Below, in pieces: positions 27,299 to 36,983 of a stretch of 64,000 nt of DNA (within the stretch, counting starts at the first letter, position 1; the number at the start of each line of letters is the position of its first letter). The notes below the pieces were generated by a model that worked only from the letters and a program-made list of their open reading frames with translations, did no database searches and was not told the DNA's origin. The DNA is from Opitutia bacterium ISCC 52 (GTDB lineage: Bacteria; Verrucomicrobiota; Verrucomicrobiia; Opitutales; UBA2995). The stretch is from assembly GCA_014529675.2 (NCBI GenBank), contig CP076040.1, forward strand, positions 2,499,894 to 2,563,893, given 5' to 3'. Position numbers and translations under genes: made by a program.

Positions 27299-27868
27299 AT
27301 GAACGAACATTCAGAGCCCCTCATTCCGCATCTTGGACTACTAATCCTCGATATTCAGCCTCCATTCCTAAAAGTCATTGGGACTGCTGATTCACTCCTA
27401 GGTCGAAGCGCATTCGCAGTTGAAACAGCTCGGCTATTTGGCCTCCCTACTCTTTTTACGGAGCAACGCCCCGAGGTCCTTCAATCCACCGTAGAAGAAT
27501 TGAGCGAATTACTCCCCCATGCGCCCCGGATCGCAAAAACCGGTTTGTCAGCATTTACAGAGCCCGCAATCGAAGAATGGATCCAAGAAAATGACCTCCA
27601 ACACATTCTTATTGCCGGACTCGAGACCTCCATTTGCGTTTACCAAACGGCTCTGGATGCCATCAATGCGGATATAGAAGTTACTCTCCTCAGTGACGCT
27701 ATCGGCTGCAGACGAGAACAGGACAGTGAGGCAGCGCTGGCATCCTTACGCATTCACGGAGCACACCTACTACCAAGCGAATCCATCTTTTACAGCATAC
27801 TCCGAGATTCAATGCACCCACGATTTAAAGAATTTACTGCTTTAGTAAAAAAATACTCGGATAAATAA
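27299..27868 (+). CDS. isochorismatase-family cysteine hydrolase
   Basis: 189 residues. The catalytic triad of the family can be placed: Asp in LLILDIQPPF, Lys in RIAKTGLSAF, and Cys in LIAGLETSICVYQTALDA. Members hydrolyse amide or ester bonds in small molecules (nicotinamide, isochorismate, N-carbamoyl compounds). Without a specific partner gene the substrate cannot be set. Length is typical for the stand-alone hydrolase group, similar to YcaC-like proteins. It sits between the phosphoesterase and mgtE in a co-directional run with short gaps. Confidence 0.88.
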   Translation: MNEHSEPLIPHLGLLILDIQPPFLKVIGTADSLLGRSAFAVETARLFGLPTLFTEQRPEVLQSTVEELSELLPHAPRIAKTGLSAFTEPAIEEWIQENDLQHILIAGLETSICVYQTALDAINADIEVTLLSDAIGCRREQDSEAALASLRIHGAHLLPSESIFYSILRDSMHPRFKEFTALVKKYSDK

Positions 27869-27909
27869 AGTTTCCCTGTTTGCTAGGAAGAGTTTCTCAT
27901 AATCTGGCA

Positions 27910-29286
27910 ATGACTGCGGCGAACACATCCTCCGAAAACACACCGGAAACGTCCGGATACGATCTGAAGTACCTACTCAGCCTCGACCCGGATGATATTG
28001 GTTCCCTCAAGCAATCGCAATTGTCTGAGACTCCTCCCGTCGAGTTAGCCCACTTCATTGATAGGCTCGATTTAGAGCATCGCAGGGAGTTGTTGCGCAT
28101 GGTTTCAGATGAAGTGGCGACGGAAATCATTGCAGAAATGGACGTGGAGGCCAGCGCCGAAGTGTTCGAAAACATGCAGGAACCGCGTGCGGCGAAACTG
28201 CTCGAGGAGCTAGACCCAGATGATGCCACTGACTTGGTAGCTGAGCTTGAGGATCAGAAAAGAGAAGACCTCCTCAACAAAATGGAGCCTGAATCTGCCC
28301 AAGAGATTAAGGAACTCCTTGAATACGATCCCGATTCCGCAGGAGGGGCAATGACCCCAGACGTGTGTTCGATCCGCGATTTTTTTACCGCCGACGAAGC
28401 AATTCAAGCGATCCGTGATCAGGCGTCGGAATTAGAAACTATTTACTACGTATACGTGGTGGATGCGGAGGAAAAATTGCTCGGGGTAGTCTCCATGAAG
28501 GATCTGCTACTTTCATCACCTGAAACCAAGGTGACAAAGCTTATGGAAACTCACATGCTTGGCATGCTGGAGCCAGACACTGACAAAGAGCAAGCTGCAA
28601 ACATGATGGCTGAATACAACCTGATTGCCCTACCCGTCGTGGACAGCAACAGCAAGCTGCTTGGAATCGTGACCCACGATGATGTCATCGACATTATCCA
28701 GGCTGAGGCAACTGAGGACATTCAAAAGCTAGTAGGTGCAGGTGCCGATGAAACCATCCATCATAGCGTTGGTTACAGTCTAAAAAAGAGACACTTCTGG
28801 CTACAGGTAAATCTATTCACCGTCGCATTAGCGGCTGGCGTGGTATGGTTCTTTGAAGAACAAATCGCCACCCTTACCTTCTTGGCAGTTTTTATGCCCA
28901 TTATCGCTGCGACTGGGGGTAACACTGGAGCCCAGACTCTTGCTGTAGTCATTCGGAGCTTAGCACTAGAAGATGTTCATGACACCGATAAATTCAAAAT
29001 CTATCTCAACGAGCTCTTCAAAGGGATCATAAATGGACTTGGAGTCGGTCTCATCGGCGGAGGCTTGGCCTATGCACTTGAAAGAGATGCCATGACTTCC
29101 CTGGTCGTATTTGTAGCGATGGTTTTGACCATGGGAATATCCGGTTTCAGTGGAGCGTTTATTCCCCTGTTCTTGAAACGCATTGGTCTCGACCCCGCAC
29201 AAAGCTCGTCCATCTTCCTTACAACTATAACCGACATAACCGGTTTCTTTATCTTCTTAAGCTTAGGCTCCTGGCTACTATTATAA
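27910..29286 (+). CDS. mgtE: magnesium transporter MgtE
   Basis: 458 residues from the ATG at 27910; a TTG at 27880 is in frame but gives a less family-like start. Order of parts: N-terminal helical MgtE_N superhelix (ELSETPPVELAHFIDRLDLE region to EELDPDDATDLVAEL), two CBS domains (about 135-255) with GGAMTPDVCS just before, and then five C-terminal helices. The latter carry the pore motif PIIAATGGNTGAQT. MgtE is a Mg2+-gated channel in the inner membrane; the N and CBS domains close the pore when cytosolic Mg2+ is high. The gap to the previous gene is only about 40 bases, so there is no room for an M-box riboswitch. Confidence 0.95.
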   Translation: MTAANTSSENTPETSGYDLKYLLSLDPDDIGSLKQSQLSETPPVELAHFIDRLDLEHRRELLRMVSDEVATEIIAEMDVEASAEVFENMQEPRAAKLLEELDPDDATDLVAELEDQKREDLLNKMEPESAQEIKELLEYDPDSAGGAMTPDVCSIRDFFTADEAIQAIRDQASELETIYYVYVVDAEEKLLGVVSMKDLLLSSPETKVTKLMETHMLGMLEPDTDKEQAANMMAEYNLIALPVVDSNSKLLGIVTHDDVIDIIQAEATEDIQKLVGAGADETIHHSVGYSLKKRHFWLQVNLFTVALAAGVVWFFEEQIATLTFLAVFMPIIAATGGNTGAQTLAVVIRSLALEDVHDTDKFKIYLNELFKGIINGLGVGLIGGGLAYALERDAMTSLVVFVAMVLTMGISGFSGAFIPLFLKRIGLDPAQSSSIFLTTITDITGFFIFLSLGSWLLL

Positions 29287-29293
29287 TCGTACT

Positions 29294-30337
29294 ATGAATT
29301 TGGATACTATAAGCACCATTAATGACATTAAGAAAATGGACCATACCCAGGGCGTACCCGTCCAAGGCGTATTCGTTCTTAAAAAGAAAGCCAACAAGAA
29401 GGCGAAGAATGACTCGAACTACCTTAGCCTGGAATACGGAGATCGCACAGGAAACTTCCACGCATTCTGCTTCGGCGACAACCCAATCTATTCGAGAATC
29501 GAATCGATAAAAGAAGGTTCACCCGTATTCGTCGGATTAACTACCGGGATCTATCAAGGGCGATTTTCACCTCGCCTAACAGAAACACGAGCACTCACTG
29601 AAGAAGAACTCGCAAATCCAGATCTGTCTTCGCGCTTAGTAGAAACATCGCTGGAAAATGCCGATGAGCTGTGGGAAGAGTTTCAAACTTTTGTCGCAGA
29701 TATCGAACACGAAAAACTAAGAGAAACAGTCCGCCTGGCCATTGATGAAATAGAATTGGGATTTCGCTCAACCCCGGCAGCCATCGCCATGCACCATGCT
29801 TACCGGCATGGATTGATTGAGCACACGATTCATATGGCTCGAGCCTGCAAGGCGCTATTGCCTCTCTATAAGGAAGTAGATCCGAGTCTAGCCATGGCAG
29901 GCCTTTTATTACACGACATCGGTAAAGTCATCGAGTATGAAGGCGAATTAAGTGTGAGCAAAAGCCGAACCGGCATTCTGCAAGGGCACGTCGTACTAGG
30001 CTATCGAATGGCACGAAAAGCGGGCATGCTAGCCAAGCTTGAGCCTGATCTTCTCGAAAGATTGGAACACATTATCCTTTCCCACCAGGGTGAATTAGAA
30101 TGGGGAGCTGCAGCTATGGCGGCTACTCCTGAAGCCGTTTTTGTATCCATGATCGACAACCTAGACGCGCGCATGGGAATGGTTCAATATGCGCTACGTC
30201 ATCGAAGTGATGATAAACCGTTTAGCGACTATTTACCGGGACTCAAAGCGCCATTGCTAACCACCCCGGTCAAAGAACCTTTGCCTGAGTTAGACCTAAG
30301 CGCAGAAGACTTAGAAAACTCGCTGGAGCTGGAATAA
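29294..30337 (+). CDS. YhaM-like 3'-5' exoribonuclease (OB fold plus HD domain)
   Basis: 347 residues. The N-terminal part (GVPVQGVFVLKKKANKKAK, then YLSLEYGDRTGNFHAFCFG) has the layout of an OB-fold nucleic acid binding domain. The second half is an HD domain: His in AMHHAYRHGLIEHTIHMA, the His-Asp pair in MAGLLLHDIGKVIEY, later histidines in LEHIILSHQGE, and an Asp in SMIDNLDAR. This combination defines YhaM/CBF1-type exoribonucleases, which trim RNA (and DNA) 3' ends. It begins 7 bases after mgtE, suggesting co-transcription. Confidence 0.88.
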   Translation: MNLDTISTINDIKKMDHTQGVPVQGVFVLKKKANKKAKNDSNYLSLEYGDRTGNFHAFCFGDNPIYSRIESIKEGSPVFVGLTTGIYQGRFSPRLTETRALTEEELANPDLSSRLVETSLENADELWEEFQTFVADIEHEKLRETVRLAIDEIELGFRSTPAAIAMHHAYRHGLIEHTIHMARACKALLPLYKEVDPSLAMAGLLLHDIGKVIEYEGELSVSKSRTGILQGHVVLGYRMARKAGMLAKLEPDLLERLEHIILSHQGELEWGAAAMAATPEAVFVSMIDNLDARMGMVQYALRHRSDDKPFSDYLPGLKAPLLTTPVKEPLPELDLSAEDLENSLELE

Positions 30338-30352
30338 GCTGCTTATCTCCAA

Positions 30353-31495
30353 TCAAGTTTCAGCAATTATAAATCTGATAAAACAAGCTGTTTCACGAGG
30401 CACCTTTACCAGGAATGCGTCTCCTGAATCTTCAATTCGGATACCATTGAGAAAATCCGATATAGGAATCCAAGTGGGGCTTGCTAAATCATCCGTGTAT
30501 TCTGCCGATATAGAAATATCGACTGCATTAGGATTTTTCAAATAGCTGTAGATTACATACTGGTTCGAAAGAATCTGTTTAAAGCCCACTTGAGGTAACT
30601 GAATAGCCGTAGGAGAGGTAGGATCTGAACCAATGGCGTATTCGATTAGGTTGATCAATCCATCCAAGTCTGGATCCAACTGCGCATCCGTTAATTCAGA
30701 AAAAGGATCTTCGAAAGCCACTTCTTTCCACCGCTCTACGCCACTGGATGTCACAGAAGCTGAATCTGAAGTGACGGTGTCTCCGTCTTTAGTAACCAGA
30801 ACGTCATACACTCCCTCATCCATACTGGTAGCTTGAGAAATAGCCAAGGTCGTTGAGCTTGCTCCAGGAATTTCAATTCCATCTTTGCGCCACTGGAAAC
30901 TGGCGCCGTTGTCATCCTGAAGCTCAACCTCCAAATCAAATGCCGCACCCCAAGCGGTGGATACACCTTGAGGCTGCGTCGAAATAGTCGGGCCCTTCTC
31001 ACGAATATAAACTGTAATAGCCAAAAGCGTGGAATCTCCCTTCAGCCCCTCCTCCTCGAAAGCCCAGATATCAAGATTGTGGACCCCCTTTTTTGTTGGA
31101 ATCCCATCTATCGTACCAACTCCGAACTCAGAAACATTAGGATTAAGAGAAAGACCATCAGGAGCGGCTCCTCCCAACCTGTAGGATTTCACAACGTAGT
31201 CAGAGGATGCAAAACTCAGACGAAAATATTCTCCCACATATGCGGTAGTATCGTCATATCCTTCTAATAGTTTAACTGAAGCCGTAGCTCCAGTTACAGT
31301 ATTCATACCACCTACAACGCTAGCAGAGCCACTCACCCATTTAAGCAAAAATGATGCCCGTGGTAAAAGATTGGCGTTTCTTTCCAAAAGCACTTTAATA
31401 ACCGGTGCACGGCTTAAAAGGATTACGAGTGCATATACCGGCACTTGAAACCTCACACAAAACGCCGCGAATTCTTTCTTTAAATCCCTATCCAT
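30353..31495 (-). CDS. extracellular protein with Ig-like domain
   Basis: 380 residues. The N-terminus carries a hydrophobic stretch (VYALVILLSRAPVIKVLL) but no clean signal cleavage site. Residues about 85-170 resemble a cadherin-like putative Ig fold (GTIDGIPTKKGVHNLDIWA). Residues about 170-255 are an immunoglobulin-like domain with the hallmark FQWRKDGIEIPGASSTTLAI...DEGVYDVLV. A DLDGLINLIEYAIGSDPTSP segment, common in Verrucomicrobia secreted proteins, follows before a final beta-rich tail. Likely adhesion or surface display; no enzymatic domain. It is downstream of the lactate permease on the same strand, with a probable terminator between. Confidence 0.7.
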   Translation of the reverse strand: MDRDLKKEFAAFCVRFQVPVYALVILLSRAPVIKVLLERNANLLPRASFLLKWVSGSASVVGGMNTVTGATASVKLLEGYDDTTAYVGEYFRLSFASSDYVVKSYRLGGAAPDGLSLNPNVSEFGVGTIDGIPTKKGVHNLDIWAFEEEGLKGDSTLLAITVYIREKGPTISTQPQGVSTAWGAAFDLEVELQDDNGASFQWRKDGIEIPGASSTTLAISQATSMDEGVYDVLVTKDGDTVTSDSASVTSSGVERWKEVAFEDPFSELTDAQLDPDLDGLINLIEYAIGSDPTSPTAIQLPQVGFKQILSNQYVIYSYLKNPNAVDISISAEYTDDLASPTWIPISDFLNGIRIEDSGDAFLVKVPRETACFIRFIIAET

Positions 31496-31538
31496 TCATT
31501 GACCCCCTGCATCCATAATTCAGGACGCTTTTAATCTT

Positions 31539-31575
31539 AAAACAAATAAGGAAACTAAGAAGTCTGGTTTCTTAG
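31539..31575 (-). terminator. probable intrinsic terminator of the lactate permease gene
   Basis: On the minus strand a 7-base stem (ctaagaa / ttcttag) with a 7-base loop is followed by TTTCCTTATTTGTTTT. It lies about 30 bases after the permease stop (31607) and upstream of the Ig-domain gene, so it should end the permease transcript. Confidence 0.45.
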
Positions 31576-31606
31576 CGGAAGGAGCTGTGGCTTTTTTAAA
31601 AGTTTT

Positions 31607-33382
31607 TTATCCTGAAGACGATTCCGATTTCGCCCCTTGTACAATTAGCCAGAGAATTAAGACGGTCATACCAGCAAGAATAAGCGTGCCCAGATTTAGA
31701 CCTAAGCCATTTAAGAATATCAACCCAAGTCCACCTGCAAAGATCACATACCAAGCCATAGGGATAAGGGTCTTTCGAATTACGCTTCCTTCCTTACCAA
31801 GTAGGCCGACTGTTGCAGAAGCTGCTACTACATTGTGAACACAAATCATATTCCCTGCCGCACCTCCAACTGCCTGAAGCGATACTACAATATATTCTGT
31901 GACTCCGATATTTTGAGCCATCTCAAACTGGAACAGCGAAAACATCATATTACTTATGGTATTACTTCCCGCGATAAACGCACCCAAAGCACCAATGGTT
32001 GGAGCAACCAAAGGCCACATCGTCCCGAATAGTTCAGATACACCTTGTGCAAGAACTCGTGGCATCGCTTCCAAAGTTGCCGACTGGGTATTCAAAAACA
32101 CCTGAACCATAGGTACTGCAAAAATCAAGGCTGAGGCGGCACCAAGCAGCGTGTGCCCGGACTCTTTCCAGGATCGTTTAATTTGCTCTCCGTTCATCCT
32201 GAATATGCCGTAGGCGCATAGCACTGTGATAATAAATAAAAATCCTGGCAGGTATAATGGCTGAGATTTGGTCGAAATGGCCGTTCCAAAGATATTACTC
32301 CAAGATAGCGTTAAACCAGATTGAGTTATAAAGCCTTTAACCGCCGGAATCGTTCGCGTTATGACTAGGAGAACGGCGACAATAATGTATGGAGACCAGG
32401 CCTTAAAGAAGTGCCCCCGCGAGACTTTCATTTCAGCATCGTGTGCGTCCACATGAAAATCTCCTCTCCACTCATCTTCCCAATCTTCTTCACGCGGGAA
32501 ACTCCAAATATTTTTTGGCTGAAGAAAGCCTGCCTTGGTAGCACTCACAACAATCACAAGCCCTACCAACGAACCTAACAGAGAAGGAAACTCAGGACCT
32601 AATAATCGCCCTAAAAGCATATATGGAACAGTAAATGATACGCCTGCAAAAAGAGCAAACTTCCAAATAGCAAGGCCTTCACGAAATGACTTTTTGCTTC
32701 CAAAAAATCGCGTCATTATGGCTACCATAATCAATGGAATAAAAGTGCCAACAATTCCATGAAACAGAGAAACAGTCGCTCCAATCGTATGCAAATAAAC
32801 TTCATGAGATACGCCCAACTCAGTCAGCAACTGCTGCACTTGCGGTTGTTCAGAAAGCCCTGTATTCACACCCACGAGAATAGGAGTTCCGACAGCGCCA
32901 AACGAAACAGGTGTACTTTGTATAATTAAAGCCACTACAACGGCAGCCATTGCAGGAAAGCCAATAGCCACAAGCAATGGAGCAGCGATGGCAGCAGGAG
33001 TTCCAAATCCAGCTGCTCCTTCAATGAAGGATCCAAATAGCCAAGCAATGATTATTACCTGCACTCGCCTGTCGGGAGAAATATCCACAAACCCCTGCCG
33101 AATCGCATGTATATCTCCGCAAGCCTTTAGAGTATTCAGAAGCAATATGGCTCCGAAAACAATGAACAGTAAATTTAAGGCCGTGACCAATCCATGAACC
33201 GATGCAGCACCGATTTGGGGAGCCGAAGTTTTCCATACCGTAAACGCAATCAGAGCAGTAAAGAAATAGGCTACCGGCATGGCTTTCTTTGCAGGCCACC
33301 TTAAGATCACCAAAAAGATGAACACCACTAGAATGGGCGTAAGAGCCAACAACGAAAGCAAAGACAGGGGTAAATCAGACAT
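31607..33382 (-). CDS. lctP: L-lactate permease (LctP family)
   Basis: 591 residues with about 12-14 hydrophobic segments spread over the whole length, the size and shape of the LctP family of proton-lactate/glycolate symporters in the inner membrane. Family signatures include [21 protein letters not shown] (about residues 117-137), [19 protein letters not shown], and the C-terminal [17 protein letters not shown] and [20 protein letters not shown] soluble loop rich in Asp/Glu (about 300-325) lies between helices. No lactate dehydrogenase gene is adjacent. The leader holds an imperfect hairpin (33415-33444) of unknown meaning. Confidence 0.93.
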   Translation of the reverse strand: MSDLPLSLLSLLALTPILVVFIFLVILRWPAKKAMPVAYFFTALIAFTVWKTSAPQIGAASVHGLVTALNLLFIVFGAILLLNTLKACGDIHAIRQGFVDISPDRRVQVIIIAWLFGSFIEGAAGFGTPAAIAAPLLVAIGFPAMAAVVVALIIQSTPVSFGAVGTPILVGVNTGLSEQPQVQQLLTELGVSHEVYLHTIGATVSLFHGIVGTFIPLIMVAIMTRFFGSKKSFREGLAIWKFALFAGVSFTVPYMLLGRLLGPEFPSLLGSLVGLVIVVSATKAGFLQPKNIWSFPREEDWEDEWRGDFHVDAHDAEMKVSRGHFFKAWSPYIIVAVLLVITRTIPAVKGFITQSGLTLSWSNIFGTAISTKSQPLYLPGFLFIITVLCAYGIFRMNGEQIKRSWKESGHTLLGAASALIFAVPMVQVFLNTQSATLEAMPRVLAQGVSELFGTMWPLVAPTIGALGAFIAGSNTISNMMFSLFQFEMAQNIGVTEYIVVSLQAVGGAAGNMICVHNVVAASATVGLLGKEGSVIRKTLIPMAWYVIFAGGLGLIFLNGLGLNLGTLILAGMTVLILWLIVQGAKSESSSG

Positions 33383-33689
33383 AATAAAGACCTGGGAGAA
33401 TTGAGACAGTTGATGATCGAGGAGCCTCGGCTCTTCTTCGATAAACTACACAGAGAAAAGACTAGGTGATCAAGCTTTGGATAAATTCTTTCTATAGGAT
33501 GGGGGTATTATAAATAGTTTCATCCAGATTACCTTTGAAATTTGATAATTTAAGGATTGGACATACCCATCATCTACAAGAGACTTTAAGTTCGAACATC
33601 GTATCAACCATTAAATTGATTCGAATAATTCCTTAGGCAAAGACCAATCTCATCTTAGCCACTGTTACGAATCGCCTACACACTCAGAT
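33383..33689. other. divergent intergenic region, lactate permease / methyltransferase
   Basis: 307 bases. No coding frame of note. A GC-richer imperfect inverted repeat (ggagcc ... ggctc, within 33415-33444) sits 33 to 62 bases before the permease start in its leader direction. Elsewhere the sequence is AT-rich, as expected for two divergent promoters, but I cannot assign -35/-10 boxes with confidence. Confidence 0.4.
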
Positions 33690-34484
33690 ATGTCTCGCGA
33701 AGACGATAGATCACTCCGCTTCTACAACGAAGTCCTTGGACTGGACCATCTCCATTACGGAATATGGGAGGGCAATGAAGAGCTAACGATTGCCAATTTA
33801 AAAGAAGCTCAGCTGCGCTACGAAAATTTCCTGATCAGCAAGTTACCTTCCACAGCCAAAAAAGTCCTGGACGTAGGCTGCGGAACTTCAGCCATGACTC
33901 AGCGTATGCTTTCCATGGGACTCGAAGTACATGGCCTGTCCCCAGATAAGACTCAAAAAGAAAACTTCACACAGAACCTAAACGTCCCCTTTTACCACTG
34001 TTTGTTTGAAGACTTTGATTCTGAAGAACGTTTCGATTGTGTAGTAATGAGCGAGTCAGCTCAGTATATACCCTTTGTCCAGCTCTTCGAAAAAGTAAGA
34101 AAACACCTAACCCCAGGAGGACATTTGATGATCTGTGACTATTTTGTGCTCGATCACTCCGATGGGGTATTAGCAAAAAGCGGACACAACCTGAATAATT
34201 TTAAAGCGGAATCAGAGAAGCAGGGATTTAGACTAATTGATGAACGTGACATAACAGAAGAGACAGCCAAAACATTGGACTTGGCGCTTCTCTTGGCTGA
34301 ACGGATTCTCAAAGCAGCTGAAATTTTTTCAGAAAAGCCACGGCAAAAACATCCTATTCTCTCCAAGCTATTGTTTCGTATATTCAGAAAGAAGTGGGAT
34401 AAAATAAATCGAGATCGTGATCTTATCGATTCTGCCGCTTTCACAGATCAGAAACGTTATCTTTTCCTCCTCTACGAATGCTAG
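33690..34484 (+). CDS. class I SAM-dependent methyltransferase
   Basis: 264 residues. Motif I (VLDVGCGTSAMTQRM, about residues 52-66) binds S-adenosylmethionine. The acidic position after strand 2, the FDCVVMSESAQYI strand-4 region, and the post-motif LTPGGHLMICDYFVLD fit a class I Rossmann methyltransferase of the Methyltransf_11 or cyclopropane-synthase-like group. The N-terminal HYGIWEG segment resembles that of small-molecule methyltransferases, and the C-terminus is basic (FRIFRKKWDKINRDRD). Substrate unknown. It stands alone, with over 300 bases on the left and over 500 on the right. Confidence 0.85.
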   Translation: MSREDDRSLRFYNEVLGLDHLHYGIWEGNEELTIANLKEAQLRYENFLISKLPSTAKKVLDVGCGTSAMTQRMLSMGLEVHGLSPDKTQKENFTQNLNVPFYHCLFEDFDSEERFDCVVMSESAQYIPFVQLFEKVRKHLTPGGHLMICDYFVLDHSDGVLAKSGHNLNNFKAESEKQGFRLIDERDITEETAKTLDLALLLAERILKAAEIFSEKPRQKHPILSKLLFRIFRKKWDKINRDRDLIDSAAFTDQKRYLFLLYEC

Positions 34485-35016
34485 GAATAGTTAGGATGAA
34501 TTCTCACCTTGGAGTTTTAAAAATAAACGCTCCCGGTTGGATCCATCCGGGAGCGTCTAGACCTTAGGCCTAAGGCGTCTACCCTAAGAAATATGAAAGC
34601 TTAAAAGTGTTTGATAGATTCTTAGGGTCAAAATCTTCAAAAGTAGAAGAAAATAGGCGGATACTCTACAAGCCTCAGACGATTGTCAAAGACTGTTTCT
34701 TGAAAATATTTATTGTAGGTAAAACCTCCAGCAGAGCCCAGAAAACTTCAACATTTTCAGGAAATAGAGACAAAACATTTAAAGATTAAGCGATGCGTTG
34801 GACATTGGAAAATTTAGCTACTAACCAATCATGAGTTCCATAGTGTTTTCTCTGTCACATGGGTTCCTATTTTCTCAAATTAAAGAGAATTTTTGATGGT
34901 AAAGAGAGTGTAATTTAATCAATTTGCTTTATTGAACTACACAATAAGGCTTTCCATTTAGAGTCTTTATCCTAATTTTGACCACTTATGGATTATCTAA
35001 ATTTACCCAATAATCA
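34485..35016. other. 532-base region without a convincing gene
   Basis: It holds a perfect hairpin at 34527-34556 and a 14-base palindrome ccttaggcctaagg (34562-34575). A 60-codon frame (34607-34789) with no family resemblance and no ribosome site is probably not real. The part from 34800 to 35016 is AT-rich and should hold the promoter of the DUF1800 gene. Confidence 0.5.
34527..34556 (-). terminator. strong hairpin with a T-rich flank on the minus strand
   Basis: Perfect 10-base arms acgctcccgg (34527-34536) and ccgggagcgt (34547-34556) with a 10-base loop. On the minus strand it is followed by TTATTTTTAAAA, as in an intrinsic terminator. On the plus strand, where the upstream methyltransferase ends 43 bases earlier, no T run follows. 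It may act in both directions at lower efficiency, or protect against read-through from an antisense transcript. Confidence 0.5.
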
Positions 35017-36975
35017 ATGAAATATCCCGCAGTGTTAGCCACCTTTCTGGCAATTTTCGGGCCTGTATTCATAGGCTTCTCATCAGCATCAGCTCAGGAA
35101 GAAGATCAAATACCCACGGTTTCAATCCTAACAACCATCTCAATAGATCCTCCATATTTGTTTCCAATGCCAGGATCCAGGGAACTAATTTTTTACCTGG
35201 AAGGAAATGATGATTTATCAGAGGAAAGTTGGACAACCATAGCCATAAAAATTGGAAATGGCGAATGGATTCCCTTTATCAATGGAATAGAGGTCCAAGA
35301 AATCAAAGGGGGCGTGAGATTAAGCTTTAATGACGATCCCACCGCTAAATTCATTCGTCTCCGCGCAGATGCCAATGAGAGCAGCCTGTCTAACGAAGGA
35401 CTAGCCGCTCGCTTCTTAAAACAGGCAACCTTCGGTCCAACCATCGAGGAAATCGATGAGCTGTCAGATTCAGATTTGAACTTTGCCGGTTGGATTGACG
35501 ATCAAATGGCTTTGGCTCCGGGCTATCACCTCGATCATTATTACACTTTCGACCTGCTCAATCATATTGATCCAAGAGGTGATGATGTAAGAGCTCAATA
35601 CTTGGGAGGCCCCGCAACCCTTAAGGTCACAGTTTGGTGGGACAAAGCTCTGCTAGGTGAAGATCAACTGCGACAACGCATGGCTTGGGCGCTCTCACAA
35701 ATCTTTGTGATGGGAGAAGCGGGAAGTAAAGCGAACCAATACCCCATTCAATGGATGAACTGGTACGACATTCTAATCCGCAACTCTTTTGGCAATTTCC
35801 GAGAACTCCTTCAGGAAGTAACTCTGAACCCAAAGATGGGAGATTATCTAACCTACTGGAATAACCAAAAGGCAAACGGGGCTCAACTACCTGACGAGAA
35901 TTACGCTCGCGAAGTGATGCAGCTTTTCACGATCGGGCTCTGGATGTTGAACAATGATGGGACCTTACAATTAGACGAGCAGGGAGAGCCCATTCCCACC
36001 TACACCAACTACCACATCACTGAATTGGCAAAAGTATTCACAGGTCTAGTACGCTCGGCAAACCAACCAGATAAGTACTGGAACCCCAATCGAGTGACTC
36101 CCATGAGGGAAAACAACAATCGTCATGACAAAACTGCGAAGGAGATGTTCGACGGCACTATTATTCCAGCTGGGCGTGATACGATCGTCGACATCACTCA
36201 CGCTCTCGATGTCCTTTTCAACCACTCCAATACCCCACCCTTTATCTCCCACAAGCTCATCCAACGGTTTACTTCTTCTAACCCAAGTCCTGAGTATATA
36301 GAAAGAGTTGCCAATGTTTTTATCGACAATGGAGAAGGCGAACGCGGAGATCTAGCTGCCGTGTTGCGTGCTATTCTCCTGGATCCGGAAGCCAGAGATG
36401 CCGGTTATATGATCAACGCCGGGCGAGGGAAATTGCGCGAACCGCTACTTAAATTCACGCAACTCTGCCGTGGGTTTTACCTGCGCCCTGTCGACGATCC
36501 AAGCCGGAGAGACCACGGGCATTTCTGGATGCAGGCAATGGATGTCGAATTTGGAATGTCCCCTTATAAATATCCCTCAGTATTCAATTTCTACTACCCG
36601 GATTATGTTCCTTATGGAGAAGTCAGTGAGGTACAGAAGGTAGGACCTGAATTTCAGATTCTGGATGACTCAACCGGAATGAAGACATTTGATGTGTTTC
36701 GGAGACTTATCGAACAAGGCTTGGTCGGAGGTGTGGCAAACGGGCTCAACCCGCGTCCGCAGTTGAACTATACCAATGAGCTAGCTTTAGCCAATGACAT
36801 CCCCGCTTTGATCGATCGCTTGGATTTGCTTTTAACTCATGATACAATGAGAGATTCCACTAAGGAAATTATTGCGAACGCTCTCGAAGCCATTCCAGAT
36901 ATTTTCCCTGAAACAAGAGTAGAAACCGCAGTCCTGTTGGTATCCATAAGCCCTGAATTTGCTATCCTCGAATAA
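35017..36975 (+). CDS. secreted DUF1800 family protein
   Basis: 652 residues. Signal peptide (ATFLAIFGPVFIGFSSASAQ) followed by a short beta-rich domain (to about residue 120), then the DUF1800 domain. The latter has AARFLKQATFGPTIEEIDEL at its start, LRQRMAWALSQIFV, and further typical stretches such as NYAREVMQLFTIGLW and ITELAKVFTGLV. DUF1800 proteins are common in Verrucomicrobia, Planctomycetes and marine bacteria. They are nearly always paired with a DUF1501 protein, as here (8 bases downstream). The function is unproven; a role in export or processing of large secreted molecules is only a suggestion. Confidence 0.88.
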   Translation: MKYPAVLATFLAIFGPVFIGFSSASAQEEDQIPTVSILTTISIDPPYLFPMPGSRELIFYLEGNDDLSEESWTTIAIKIGNGEWIPFINGIEVQEIKGGVRLSFNDDPTAKFIRLRADANESSLSNEGLAARFLKQATFGPTIEEIDELSDSDLNFAGWIDDQMALAPGYHLDHYYTFDLLNHIDPRGDDVRAQYLGGPATLKVTVWWDKALLGEDQLRQRMAWALSQIFVMGEAGSKANQYPIQWMNWYDILIRNSFGNFRELLQEVTLNPKMGDYLTYWNNQKANGAQLPDENYAREVMQLFTIGLWMLNNDGTLQLDEQGEPIPTYTNYHITELAKVFTGLVRSANQPDKYWNPNRVTPMRENNNRHDKTAKEMFDGTIIPAGRDTIVDITHALDVLFNHSNTPPFISHKLIQRFTSSNPSPEYIERVANVFIDNGEGERGDLAAVLRAILLDPEARDAGYMINAGRGKLREPLLKFTQLCRGFYLRPVDDPSRRDHGHFWMQAMDVEFGMSPYKYPSVFNFYYPDYVPYGEVSEVQKVGPEFQILDDSTGMKTFDVFRRLIEQGLVGGVANGLNPRPQLNYTNELALANDIPALIDRLDLLLTHDTMRDSTKEIIANALEAIPDIFPETRVETAVLLVSISPEFAILE

Positions 36976-36983
36976 GAAGACCT

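Noticed and set aside
27869-27909. M-box Mg2+ riboswitch before mgtE
   Set aside because: The gap is about 40 bases, far too short for the M-box.
33415-33444. Imperfect hairpin in the lactate permease leader as a riboswitch
   Set aside because: A single bulged stem is not enough to match any riboswitch class I know; kept only as a note in the intergenic entry.
34607-34789. 60-codon frame in the 34.5-35.0 kb gap
   Set aside because: Low-complexity, charged, no family resemblance and no Shine-Dalgarno; probably chance.
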